Shown: in pieces, positions 1 to 7,419 of the stretch
How the letters are laid out: every line of letters begins with the position of its first letter
Position numbering within the stretch: position 1 is the first letter of the stretch
Position numbers and translations under genes: made by a program
From: an uncultured Haemophilus sp.
Lineage (GTDB): Bacteria > Pseudomonadota > Gammaproteobacteria > Enterobacterales > Pasteurellaceae
Reading direction: 5' to 3'
Length of the DNA: 13,211 nt
Assembly: GCA_959600045.1 (NCBI GenBank)
Contig: CAUGKJ010000011.1
Coordinates: forward strand, 1 to 13,211
The notes under the pieces: model-generated
Told to the model about the DNA's origin: nothing
Seen by the model: the letters and a program-made list of their open reading frames with translations, nothing else
Databases searched by the model: none

Positions 1-557
1 TACCAGTCTAAAATACGACCTACGAATGGCGAAATTAAGTAAACACCCGCTTCAGCACATGCGCGAGCTTGCGCTTCTGAGAATAATAACGTTAAGTTAC
101 AGTTAATGCCTTCTTTTTCAAGAATTTCTGCCGCACGAATACCTTGCCATGTTGAAGCAATTTTGATCAAGATACGATCATTTGAAATACCTGCCGCATT
201 ATAAAGTGCGATAAGTTTACGTGCTTTTTCAACGGTTGCTTGGGTATCGTAAGAAAGGCGCGCATCCACTTCAGTTGAAATACGTCCTGGGACAATTTTT
301 AAAATTTCCAAACCGATGTTTACCGCTAATTTATCTTCTGCATCAATTAATTGCTGTGCTTTATCTGCACTTTGTGCTTTTGCATAAACAACCGCTTCAT
401 CAATTAATGGGGCATATTGTGGTAATGCTGAAGCACTTAAAATTAAAGATGGGTTTGTTGTTGCATCTTGTGGTTGGTATTTTTTGATTGCATCAATATC
501 GCCAGTATCCGCTACGACGACGGTCATATTACGAAGTGAATCTAACTGTGTTGTCAT
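1..557 (-). CDS. talB: Transaldolase, 5' part (runs off left edge)
   Basis: Transaldolase of the non-oxidative pentose phosphate pathway. It moves a dihydroxyacetone unit between sedoheptulose 7-phosphate and glyceraldehyde 3-phosphate in the cytoplasm. I read 185 codons from the ATG at 557-555: [20 protein letters not shown] at the start, then [10 protein letters not shown] (31-40) and [12 protein letters not shown] (128-139), whose Lys132 matches the Schiff-base lysine of E. coli TalB. The window ends after GRILDW, so about the last 130 residues of a usual ~317-residue protein are missing. An AAGGAG ribosome site (complement of 564-569) lies 6 bases before the ATG. The gene is divergent from oppA. 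Frame is open throughout and nothing looks damaged. Choice of talB over talA rests on closeness to TalB by memory. Confidence 0.95.
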   Translation of the reverse strand, partial: MTTQLDSLRNMTVVVADTGDIDAIKKYQPQDATTNPSLILSASALPQYAPLIDEAVVYAKAQSADKAQQLIDAEDKLAVNIGLEILKIVPGRISTEVDARLSYDTQATVEKARKLIALYNAAGISNDRILIKIASTWQGIRAAEILEKEGINCNLTLLFSEAQARACAEAGVYLISPFVGRILDW

Positions 558-598
558 TGTATTCTCCTTGAATGGACTTGTTTAAATCTAGTCAGATT

Positions 599-628
599 AC
601 GATAGCACAATTAACTTTAAAAGGGCAA
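599..628 (-). promoter_or_regulatory. Candidate talB promoter (extended -10)
   Basis: Read on the minus strand, TTGCCC (complement of 623-628) is followed by 18 bases and TATCGT (complement of 599-604). The -10 is immediately preceded by TGC, giving an extended -10. Transcription would start near 592, leaving a leader of about 35 bases before the talB ATG. Prediction from sequence only; no other good pair was seen in this leader. Confidence 0.45.
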
Positions 629-720
629 TTTATCCAAGAAAATATTTACGATAGGAAAAACCAATACATCCTAGATTTCCCCTCTCATATCATCACTTTT
701 AGCAATTTTTTCGCGATTTA

Positions 721-736
721 TTAGATACAAATCACA
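721..736 (+). promoter_or_regulatory. Candidate CRP (CRP-N type) site upstream of oppA
   Basis: TTAGAT ACAA ATCACA matches the CRP consensus TGTGAT-N4-ATCACA at 10 of 12 defined positions, with a perfect right half. It sits in the 292-base divergent talB/oppA control region, centred about 121 bases before the oppA ATG. The oppA promoter itself is not clear in this AT-rich stretch: TTTACA at 774-779 is a plausible -35, and TATAAA at 816-821 is a plausible -10 of a different promoter. The class of CRP control therefore cannot be assigned. Confidence 0.35.
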
Positions 737-849
737 AAACGTTATTTTTCTTTAAATAATTACCTTACAAATCTTTACAAAAATGAAATTTTGAGCTAAT
801 AAGAGAAAGACCCTTTATAAAAATATCGCCTAATGACAAGGAGGCTCAA

Positions 850-2475
850 ATGCAACACAAACTACTTTTCTCTGCCATTGCGCTTGCTCTTTCCTATTCT
901 GCGCAAGCAGTTATAGTGCCTGAGGGAACACAATTAGATGAAAAACAGCATATCGTGCTCAATAATGGGGCTGAACCACAAAGTTTTGACCCACAAAAAA
1001 CCGAAGGTGTGCCAGAATCTAACGTTGCTTATCAATTACTTGAAGGCTTAGTCACCTCAGACTCTGAAGGTAAACTTCAACCAGGTGTGGCTGAAAGCTG
1101 GGAAAATACACCTGACTTCAAAACTTGGACATTCCATTTACGTAAAGATGCTAAATGGTCAAACGGTGATCCCGTTACTGCGCACGATTTCGTTTTTGCG
1201 TGGCGTCGTTTAGTGGATCCTGCAACTGCTGCACCTTACGCGAGCTACTTAAGCTATTTACAAGTTGAAAATGCGCAAGACATTATTGACGGTAAGAAAA
1301 AACCGGCTGAATTAGGCGTGGAAGCAAAAGATGATTACACTTTTGTGGTTCATGCGACCAATCCTGTGCCTTATGCGGTCAGTTTAACGACTCACCAATC
1401 CTTATTGCCATTACCACAAAAAGTAGTCGAAAAATTGGGTGATGCATGGGTGAAAAAAGAAAACTACGTGGGTAATGGTGCCTATAAACTCGCTAACCAC
1501 ATTATTAATGAAAAAATCGAATTTGAACGTAACCCACTCTATTGGAACGATAAAGAGACTGTCATTAACAGTGCAACATTCCTTGCGATTGAAAACCCAA
1601 GTACCGATGTGGCGCGTTATCGTGCAGGCGATTTAGACATGACCAGTTATGGTTTACCGCCAGAACAATTCGCTAAATTACAAAAAGAATTGCCAGGTGA
1701 AGTATACATTACTCGTACCTTAGCAACTTATTCTTATGAATTAAACAATAAGAAAGCGCCTTTTGATAACGTGAATATTCGCAAAGCCTTGAACTTATCC
1801 CTTGATCGTAATGTAATCACCGATAAAGTATTGGGCCAAGGTCAAACACCAACCTATGTGTTTACCCCGACTTACATCGAAGAAGGTCATCTCATTCAAC
1901 AACCTGCTTATTCAAAAGAACCGATGGCACAACGTAATGAAGAAGCCATTAAACTCTTAGAAGAAGCTGGTTACAGCAAAGCGAATCCGTTGAAATTCAC
2001 CATTCTTTACAATACCAATGAAAACCACAAAAAAGTGGCGATTGCTGCAGCATCTATGTGGAAAGCGAACACCAAAGGTTTGATTGATGTGAAATTAGAA
2101 AACCAAGAGTGGAAAACTTACATTGATAGCCGTCGTGCAGGTCGTTATGACGCGGCACGTGCAGGATGGAATGCGGATTACAACCAAGCAACAACATTCG
2201 GCAACTATTTCTTATCTAATTCGAGTAACAATACCGCAAAATATGCGAACCCAGAATATGATAAAGCCATTGCTGAATCTTATGTTGCAACCGATGCGGA
2301 AGGACGTGCAAAAGCCTACGCGAAAGCCGAAGAAATTCTTGCAAAAGATTTCGGTATTGTGCCAATCTTTAACTATGTGAATCCACGCTTAGTGAAACCT
2401 TACGTAAAAGGCTATTCTGGCAAAGATCCACAAGATCACATTTACTTACGCAACCTTTATATTATTAAACATTAA
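850..2475 (+). CDS. oppA: Periplasmic oligopeptide-binding protein OppA
   Basis: Substrate-binding subunit of the oligopeptide ABC importer. It captures short peptides in the periplasm and delivers them to OppBC. The 541-residue product has a signal peptide, with likely SPase I cleavage after SAQA (residues 17-20). There is no lipobox cysteine, so it should be soluble. The family-typical stretch LNNGAEPQSFDPQKTEGVPE follows, and the length matches E. coli OppA (about 543). A perfect AAGGAGG ribosome site (838-844) sits 5 bases before the ATG. It is the first gene of oppABCDF and is separated from oppB by a hairpin, which would keep the binding protein in excess over the membrane parts. DppA and heme-binding HbpA are relatives, but gene order and sequence favour OppA. 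Confidence 0.95.
   Translation: MQHKLLFSAIALALSYSAQAVIVPEGTQLDEKQHIVLNNGAEPQSFDPQKTEGVPESNVAYQLLEGLVTSDSEGKLQPGVAESWENTPDFKTWTFHLRKDAKWSNGDPVTAHDFVFAWRRLVDPATAAPYASYLSYLQVENAQDIIDGKKKPAELGVEAKDDYTFVVHATNPVPYAVSLTTHQSLLPLPQKVVEKLGDAWVKKENYVGNGAYKLANHIINEKIEFERNPLYWNDKETVINSATFLAIENPSTDVARYRAGDLDMTSYGLPPEQFAKLQKELPGEVYITRTLATYSYELNNKKAPFDNVNIRKALNLSLDRNVITDKVLGQGQTPTYVFTPTYIEEGHLIQQPAYSKEPMAQRNEEAIKLLEEAGYSKANPLKFTILYNTNENHKKVAIAAASMWKANTKGLIDVKLENQEWKTYIDSRRAGRYDAARAGWNADYNQATTFGNYFLSNSSNNTAKYANPEYDKAIAESYVATDAEGRAKAYAKAEEILAKDFGIVPIFNYVNPRLVKPYVKGYSGKDPQDHIYLRNLYIIKH
853..860 (+). promoter_or_regulatory. Possible GcvB small-RNA target at oppA codons 2-4
   Basis: CAACACAA directly follows the oppA ATG. 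It is the exact complement of UUGUGUUG, part of the G/U-rich R1 region of enteric GcvB as I remember it. GcvB represses oppA and dppA in enteric bacteria by pairing near the start codon, and a GcvB homologue is known in Pasteurella. The gcvB gene is not in this window, so the pairing is inferred. Confidence 0.35.
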
Positions 2476-2491
2476 TTCGTTGCTTGTATTT

Positions 2492-2530
2492 AAGTGCGGT
2501 TAAAAATTATCGTATTTTTTGACCGCACTT
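2492..2530 (+). terminator. Inverted uptake-signal pair forming a hairpin between oppA and oppB
   Basis: AAGTGCGGT at 2492-2500 and ACCGCACTT at 2522-2530 are two exact Hin-type uptake signal cores in opposite orientation. Pairing continues through a T-G wobble and five A-T pairs (2502-2506 with 2516-2520), giving a stem of about 15 bp and a 9-base loop. The only U-tract is the short TTTT at 2529-2532, so it is probably a leaky terminator or an mRNA 3' end protector. It lies 16 bases after the oppA stop and 25 bases before the oppB ATG. Confidence 0.75.
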
Positions 2531-2555
2531 TTCGCCCATTTTGGTTGGAGTTATT

Positions 2556-3476
2556 ATGCTCAAATTTATTTTTAAACGGCTGTTGGAAGCCTTACCAACG
2601 CTGTTTATTTTGATTACTTTTTCTTTTTTTCTGATGCGTCTTGCTCCTGGCAGCCCGTTCACCTCAGAACGTGCTTATCCACCAGAAGTCATGGCAAATA
2701 TCGAAGCGAAGTATCATTTAAATGAACCTTTACATAAACAATATTTCCTTTATTTGGAAAATCTTTCCAAAGGCGATTTTGGTCCCTCTTTTAAATATAA
2801 AGATCAATCGGTCAATGATTTAATCGCATCAGCCTTCCCGGTTTCCTTAAAATTAGGGATGGTGGCTTTCGCCTTTGCAGTGGTATTAGGTGTCACAGCG
2901 GGTACGCTCGCCGCACTCAATCAAAATAGTCGCTGGGATTATATTCTAATGAGCTTTTCAATGCTTGGGGTCATTATGCCAAGCTTTGTCTTCGCGCCAG
3001 TCTTAGTACTGATTTTCGCCATTTATTTGGGTTGGTTACCCGCCGGCGGTTGGAATGGCGGTTCAGCGATGTACATCATTTTACCTGTAGCCTCTTTAAC
3101 TATTGCTTATGTTGCAGGGATTGCGCGTATCATGCGCGGCTCCATGATTGAAGTACTGCATTCCAACTTTATTCGTACCGCCAAAGCCAAAGGGCTTTCA
3201 ACCTCAAGAATCATTTTAAAACATGCTTTGCGCCCTGCCCTTTTACCTGTGATTACCTATTTAGGACCTGCTTTCGTAGGGATTATTACCGGCTCAATGG
3301 TGATCGAAAGCGTATTTGGTTTACCTGGCATGGGGTTATTATTTGTAAACGGCGCATTAAACCGCGATTATTCTTTAGTTTTGAGCCTCACCATTTTAGT
3401 GGGGACATTAACCATTTTATTTAATGCGATTGTGGATATTTTATACGCCATCATCGATCCAAAAATTCGTTATTAA
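2556..3476 (+). CDS. oppB: Oligopeptide ABC transporter permease OppB
   Basis: Inner-membrane permease that pairs with OppC to form the translocation channel. The 306-residue product equals E. coli OppB in length. It opens with MLKFIFKRLLEALPTLFILI, the typical cytoplasmic start and first membrane helix. Further hydrophobic segments lie near residues 98-120, 132-157, 172-192, 232-252 and 275-300. The EAA loop that contacts the ATPases is at about 207-226 (RTAKAKGLSTSRIILKHAL). I chose ATG 2556 because TTGGAG (2545-2550) lies 5 bases upstream. The frame also opens at a TTG at 2541, but that would add five non-family residues and bury the ribosome site. Confidence 0.95.
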   Translation: MLKFIFKRLLEALPTLFILITFSFFLMRLAPGSPFTSERAYPPEVMANIEAKYHLNEPLHKQYFLYLENLSKGDFGPSFKYKDQSVNDLIASAFPVSLKLGMVAFAFAVVLGVTAGTLAALNQNSRWDYILMSFSMLGVIMPSFVFAPVLVLIFAIYLGWLPAGGWNGGSAMYIILPVASLTIAYVAGIARIMRGSMIEVLHSNFIRTAKAKGLSTSRIILKHALRPALLPVITYLGPAFVGIITGSMVIESVFGLPGMGLLFVNGALNRDYSLVLSLTILVGTLTILFNAIVDILYAIIDPKIRY

Positions 3477-3485
3477 GGATAAGTT

Positions 3486-4421
3486 ATGACAGATTATCGT
3501 ACTCAGCCGATTAATCAGAAAAATGCGGATTTTGTGGAACAAGTGGCTGACCGTATTGAAGAAATGCAACTGGAAGGCCGCAGCCTCTGGCAAGATGCGA
3601 AACGCCGTTTTTTCCGTAACAAAGCGGCCGTTGCCAGTCTGATTATTTTAGCGTTTATTATTGTATTTATTACCGTAGCACCTTGGTTCTTCCCCTTTAC
3701 CTATGAAGATACCGATTGGAATATGATGAGCTCCCCACCAACAATGGAAGGCTATCACTTCTTTGGTACTGATGCTTCCGGGCGAGATTTATTGGTACGT
3801 ACTGCTATCGGTGGACGTATTTCCTTATTGGTCGGTATTGCAGGTGCTTTAATTTCCGTGACTATCGGCACAATTTATGGGGCGATTTCTGGTTATGTAG
3901 GCGGTAAAACAGATATGTTAATGATGCGCTTTTTAGAGATTCTCAGCTCATTTCCATTTATGTTTTTCGTGATTTTGTTGGTGACGCTTTTTGGCCAAAA
4001 TATTTTCTTAATTTTTATCGCTATCGGTGCCATTGCTTGGCTTGGTCTTGCACGTATCGTGCGTGGACAAACGCTCAGCCTAAAAAATAAAGAATTCGTC
4101 GAAGCCGCCATCGTTTGTGGCGTACCTCGTCGCCAAATCATTTTGAAACACATTATTCCGAATGTATTAGGCTTAGTAGCAGTGTATGCCTCGCTTGAAG
4201 TACCAGGACTCATTCTATTTGAATCATTCTTAAGCTTCTTAGGATTAGGAACTCAAGAACCGATGAGTAGCTGGGGTGCACTCTTAAGTGATGGTGCTGC
4301 GCAAATGGAAGTCTCGCCTTGGCTATTAATTTTCCCGGCATTTTTCCTTTGCCTTACCCTATTTTGTTTTAACTTTATCGGTGACGGGTTGCGTGATGCA
4401 CTCGATCCGAAAGATAGATAG
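3486..4421 (+). CDS. oppC: Oligopeptide ABC transporter permease OppC
   Basis: Second inner-membrane permease of the Opp importer, 311 residues against about 302 in E. coli. A cytoplasmic amphipathic N-terminus (1-45) is followed by the first membrane helix at about 48-69, the family signature FFGTDASGRDL (92-102), and membrane segments near 112-138, 150-170, 172-190, 225-250 and 278-300. The EAA loop is EFVEAAIVCGVPRRQIILKH (203-222). It starts 9 bases after oppB. The AAGGAT ribosome site overlaps the oppB stop codon, so the two are probably translationally coupled. Confidence 0.95.
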   Translation: MTDYRTQPINQKNADFVEQVADRIEEMQLEGRSLWQDAKRRFFRNKAAVASLIILAFIIVFITVAPWFFPFTYEDTDWNMMSSPPTMEGYHFFGTDASGRDLLVRTAIGGRISLLVGIAGALISVTIGTIYGAISGYVGGKTDMLMMRFLEILSSFPFMFFVILLVTLFGQNIFLIFIAIGAIAWLGLARIVRGQTLSLKNKEFVEAAIVCGVPRRQIILKHIIPNVLGLVAVYASLEVPGLILFESFLSFLGLGTQEPMSSWGALLSDGAAQMEVSPWLLIFPAFFLCLTLFCFNFIGDGLRDALDPKDR

Positions 4422-4430
4422 GAGCGAATA

Positions 4431-5402
4431 ATGAATCCTTTATTAGATGTAAAAAATCTCTACGTTCGCTTCAAAACACCGGATGGTGTTGTCACAGCGG
4501 TGAATGACTTAAACTTCACGCTCAATGCGGGAAGCACGCTCGGTATTGTAGGTGAAAGTGGTTCAGGCAAGTCACAAACAGCCTTTGCTTTAATGGGTTT
4601 ATTGGCAGCCAACGGTGAAGTGGAAGGCTCAGCCATTTTTGAAGGTAAAGAATTAGTTAATTTACCGAATGCTGAGTTGAATAAAATCCGCGCCGAGCAA
4701 ATTTCCATGATTTTCCAAGATCCGATGACATCGCTAAATCCTTACATGAAAATCGGTGAACAACTCATGGAAGTACTGCAATTACATAAGGGCTATGATA
4801 AACAAACTGCCTTTGCCGAATCCGTGAAAATGTTAGACGCAGTTAAAATGCCAGAAGCAAAAAAACGCATGGGCATGTATCCTCATGAATTTTCGGGTGG
4901 TATGCGTCAACGGGTGATGATTGCAATGGCCTTATTGTGCCGTCCAAAACTACTCATTGCAGATGAACCAACAACCGCTTTAGATGTAACCGTTCAAGCG
5001 CAAATCATGACTTTATTAAATGAGTTAAAACGTGAATTTAATACTGCGATTATTATGATTACCCATGATCTTGGTGTAGTGGCAGGTATCTGCGATCAAG
5101 TTATGGTGATGTATGCTGGGCGAACCATGGAGTACGGCTCTGCAGAACAAATTTTCTATCATCCGACTCATCCTTATTCCATTGGCTTAATGGATGCGAT
5201 TCCTCGCTTAGACGGCAATGAGGAACACTTGGTAACCATTCCAGGCAATCCACCGAATTTATTGCATTTGCCAAAAGGTTGCCCATTCTCACCACGTTGC
5301 CAATTTGCTACCGAACAATGCCAAACTGCGCCCAAACTGACTACATTTAATCACAGTCAATTACGTAATTGTTGGTTACCCGAGGAGAAATTTACCCTAT
5401 GA
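4431..5402 (+). CDS. oppD: Oligopeptide ABC transporter ATPase OppD
   Basis: One of the two cytoplasmic ATPases powering peptide import, 323 residues. Walker A is GESGSGKS (41-48), Q-loop FQDP (95-98), signature FSGGMRQR (154-161), Walker B LLIADEP (174-180) and switch His212 (THDL). The C-terminal peptide-importer extension has cysteines 284, 290, 297 and 314 in the spacing known for a [4Fe-4S] cluster in Dpp/Opp-type ATPases. The ribosome site TAGGAG overlaps the oppC stop. The last four bases overlap the oppF start (ATGA), indicating tight coupling and equal synthesis of both ATPases. Confidence 0.95.
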   Translation: MNPLLDVKNLYVRFKTPDGVVTAVNDLNFTLNAGSTLGIVGESGSGKSQTAFALMGLLAANGEVEGSAIFEGKELVNLPNAELNKIRAEQISMIFQDPMTSLNPYMKIGEQLMEVLQLHKGYDKQTAFAESVKMLDAVKMPEAKKRMGMYPHEFSGGMRQRVMIAMALLCRPKLLIADEPTTALDVTVQAQIMTLLNELKREFNTAIIMITHDLGVVAGICDQVMVMYAGRTMEYGSAEQIFYHPTHPYSIGLMDAIPRLDGNEEHLVTIPGNPPNLLHLPKGCPFSPRCQFATEQCQTAPKLTTFNHSQLRNCWLPEEKFTL

Positions 5403-6397
5403 CAGTCTCAAACAACAAAGAATTACTCCTTGAAGTCAATCACTTAGGCGTTAGTTTTAAAATTAAAAATGAGAAATCCCTTTTCTTCGCCAAACCGCAA
5501 ACCTTAAAAGCGGTAAAGGATGTCTCCTTTAAACTTTATGCAGGTGAAACCCTTGGCGTAGTAGGTGAATCTGGTTGCGGTAAATCCACACTTGCACGCG
5601 CTATTATCGGTTTAGTCGAAGCGAGTGAAGGGGAAATCTTGTGGCTTGGTAAAAATTTACGAAAACAATCAGCGAAACAATGGAAAGAAACGCGTAAAGA
5701 TATTCAAATGATTTTCCAAGATCCGCTCGCCTCTCTCAATCCGCGAATGAATATTGGTGAAATCATTGCTGAGCCATTAAAGATCTACCAACCGCACTTA
5801 AGCGCCGCTGAAGTGAAAGAAAAAGTGCAAGCGATGATGTTGAAAGTCGGGCTTTTACCAAACTTGATTAACCGCTATCCACATGAATTTTCTGGTGGTC
5901 AATGTCAGCGTATCGGTATTGCTCGCGCGTTAATCATTGAGCCGAAAATGATCATTTGTGATGAGCCCGTTTCTGCGTTAGATGTCTCGATTCAGGCACA
6001 GGTGGTGAATTTATTGAAATCCCTACAAAAAGAAATGGGGCTTTCCTTAATTTTCATTGCCCACGATCTAGCCGTGGTAAAACACATTTCTGACCGCGTA
6101 TTAGTCATGTATTTAGGCAATGCTATGGAATTAGGCAGTGATGAGGAAGTTTATAACAACACTAAACATCCTTATACCAAAGCCTTAATGTCTGCAGTTC
6201 CGATTCCCGATCCGAAATTGGAACGCAATAAATCCATCGAATTGCTTGAAGGTGATTTGCCTTCGCCAATTAATCCGCCTTCTGGTTGCGTGTTCCGTAC
6301 CCGCTGCCTGAAAGCTGATGAAAATTGTGCGAAACAAAAACCACCTTTCACCAGCCAAAACAACAGCCATTTTGTGGCTTGTTTGAAAGTCTTATAA
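5399..6397 (+). CDS. oppF: Oligopeptide ABC transporter ATPase OppF
   Basis: Partner ATPase of OppD, 332 residues (E. coli OppF is about 334). Walker A GESGCGKS (56-63), Q-loop FQDP (106-109), signature FSGGQCQR (164-171), Walker B MIICDEP (184-190) and His222 are all present. C-terminal cysteines 297, 303, 310 and 328 repeat the OppD cluster pattern. The start is ATG 5399, which overlaps the oppD stop as ATGA, with GAGGAG (5382-5387) 11 bases upstream. An earlier ATG at 5369 in the same frame lies inside oppD and lacks family sequence. It carries an exact uptake core at 5791-5799 encoding the P-H-L of QPHLS. Last gene of the operon. Confidence 0.95.
   Translation: MTVSNNKELLLEVNHLGVSFKIKNEKSLFFAKPQTLKAVKDVSFKLYAGETLGVVGESGCGKSTLARAIIGLVEASEGEILWLGKNLRKQSAKQWKETRKDIQMIFQDPLASLNPRMNIGEIIAEPLKIYQPHLSAAEVKEKVQAMMLKVGLLPNLINRYPHEFSGGQCQRIGIARALIIEPKMIICDEPVSALDVSIQAQVVNLLKSLQKEMGLSLIFIAHDLAVVKHISDRVLVMYLGNAMELGSDEEVYNNTKHPYTKALMSAVPIPDPKLERNKSIELLEGDLPSPINPPSGCVFRTRCLKADENCAKQKPPFTSQNNSHFVACLKVL
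5791..5799 (-). repeat. DNA uptake signal core inside oppF
   Basis: ACCGCACTT, the reverse complement of the Hin uptake core AAGTGCGGT. It is embedded in oppF codons 131-134 and is one of ten exact copies in the window. Confidence 0.85.
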
Positions 6398-6403
6398 AAC
6401 AAA

Positions 6404-6429
6404 AAGTGCGGTCAAAATTCACCTCACTT
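6404..6429. terminator. Hairpin from one exact and one degenerate uptake signal between oppF and the DUF535 gene
   Basis: AAGTGCGGT (6404-6412, exact) and ACCTCACTT (6421-6429, one mismatch from the inverse core) form a 9-base stem with one C-T mismatch and an 8-base loop. Plus-strand output continues ATTACTTTT; on the minus strand the stem is followed by a T-rich stretch. It fills the 39-base gap between two convergent genes, so it is a plausible bidirectional terminator, though weak. Confidence 0.5.
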
Positions 6430-6436
6430 ATTACTT

Positions 6437-7306
6437 TTACAATTCTAATTTTTCTTCGATTACTTTATCCAAATCATCTAGCATCGCATTACTCTTGCGA
6501 TACATGGAACGCTTTTTACTCGGTACCTCATCAAGATTTCTATCTATCTCTAAAGGCAATTCCCAATAATCTTTCAACTGTCCGCCTGATTCAGCAAAAA
6601 TCGCATCATAATCTACAACATAATGAGAGCTTTGAATAAAACGCGATTTATTTTGATATTTTTGTGGAATACCCAATAACGTCTTAAAACCCAACGCTTT
6701 CGTCAATGCTTTCATCGTTTCCACCATCAAATAAGCAGGGCGTAAGCCATGACAAGTTTTTGTGAGTTGCTTCACCATCTCTTTAGAACCTTCAAAATTG
6801 GGGCCCTGCACCACAGAAATAAGCAATGCCTCACCAAGTTTTGCAAAAGTGAGTAAATACACTAATTCATTACGTGGTTTATGCCATAACTCCAATACCC
6901 AATAGCCTTCCATCGGTTGGTGCGTGGTCATCGACAATGTCATCTCAAAATCAGGCATCACTTCACCAAAACTTAATGGCGTTTTATAAATGGGTGCTGA
7001 AAGTGCGGTCAATTTTTCAGGTAAAAAAAGTAGATTGTCGCAGATAGCTTGGAAACGTTGTTTACGGTTAAAACGTTTATCTAAAAAACGATAAACTAAC
7101 GGATAGCTATAATCTGCATGTTCATTTAATAACGTCACAAGAAAAGGATGCTGGTTAATAAATTGCTCAAATTGAGCAATTAATCCACGGTGTAAAAAAG
7201 CACGAAGACGATAACGTAAACGCTTAAGTGCATAAGAACGCCCAGGTCTATCGGGATAAACGGCTTCCGCTTTTGGCCAACGATATTGATTCTCTTGAGA
7301 TTCCAT
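6437..7306 (-). CDS. VirK/YbjX (DUF535) family protein
   Basis: The 289-residue product resembles the VirK/YbjX/DUF535 family, linked in enterics to virulence-factor export and resistance to envelope stress. The biochemical function is unknown. Family-like stretches are HPFLVTLLNEHADYSYPLVY (53-72), the FAKLGEALLISVVQGPNFEG core (about 155-175) and LGIPQKYQNKSRF (about 216-228). There is no signal peptide or membrane helix. A charged C-terminus ends the protein. The gene is convergent with oppF and divergent from engB. No ribosome site precedes the ATG at 7306-7304, which is preceded by a purely AT-rich tract. An exact uptake core at 7001-7009 encodes T-A-L of LTALSAP. Family call is from recognition of sequence pattern, without a search. 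Confidence 0.8.
   Translation of the reverse strand: MESQENQYRWPKAEAVYPDRPGRSYALKRLRYRLRAFLHRGLIAQFEQFINQHPFLVTLLNEHADYSYPLVYRFLDKRFNRKQRFQAICDNLLFLPEKLTALSAPIYKTPLSFGEVMPDFEMTLSMTTHQPMEGYWVLELWHKPRNELVYLLTFAKLGEALLISVVQGPNFEGSKEMVKQLTKTCHGLRPAYLMVETMKALTKALGFKTLLGIPQKYQNKSRFIQSSHYVVDYDAIFAESGGQLKDYWELPLEIDRNLDEVPSKKRSMYRKSNAMLDDLDKVIEEKLEL
7001..7009 (+). repeat. DNA uptake signal inside the DUF535 gene
   Basis: AAGTGCGGT followed by CAATTTTT, which matches both the core and the AT-rich flank of the Hin-type uptake sequence. It is antisense to the gene and reads as T-A-L in the protein. Confidence 0.9.
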
Positions 7307-7338
7307 AGTTATTAATATAATTAAATAGGCTTTAAATC

Positions 7339-7353
7339 ATGCAAAGCTTGCAT
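7339..7353. promoter_or_regulatory. Palindrome ATGCAA-AGC-TTGCAT between DUF535 gene and engB
   Basis: A perfect inverted repeat with 6-base arms and a 3-base centre in the 113-base divergent region. On the minus strand its TTGCAT could serve as a -35 for the DUF535 gene, with a -10-like TATATT 19 bases on. It could be an operator or chance; no regulator is recognised. Confidence 0.25.
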
Positions 7354-7384
7354 TCTCTCATAATTTCAGCAATTTTTCTATTTG

Positions 7385-7393
7385 TGATATGCT
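7385..7393 (+). promoter_or_regulatory. Candidate engB extended -10 promoter
   Basis: TG-A-TATGCT (TG at 7385-7386, hexamer 7388-7393) is an extended -10 matching TATAAT at 4 of 6. The -35 region 17 bases upstream, TTCAGC at 7365-7370, is weak, as is usual for extended -10 promoters. A start near 7400 would leave a leader of about 20 bases that carries the engB ribosome site. Confidence 0.4.
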
Positions 7394-7419
7394 AGAGCCA
7401 ATTAATGAAAGGAATACTT

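Noticed and set aside
221..487. Plus-strand open frame of 88 codons over talB
   Set aside because: Antisense to talB; low-complexity Leu/His-rich product typical of a shadow frame.
2541..2555. Upstream TTG start for oppB
   Set aside because: It would consume the TTGGAG ribosome site and add five residues not expected in OppB; ATG 2556 gives the exact family length.
3893..4213. Minus-strand open frame of 106 codons inside oppC
   Set aside because: Antisense shadow of oppC, with no ribosome site and no recognisable family; the plus-strand reading is clearly OppC.
5369..5398. Upstream ATG start for oppF inside oppD
   Set aside because: The ATGA overlap at 5399 with GAGGAG upstream gives the usual OppF length; the ten extra residues do not look like OppF.
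7405..7419. Upstream ATG start for engB
   Set aside because: The ribosome site AAAGGAA lies between the two ATGs, so the second (7420) is used.
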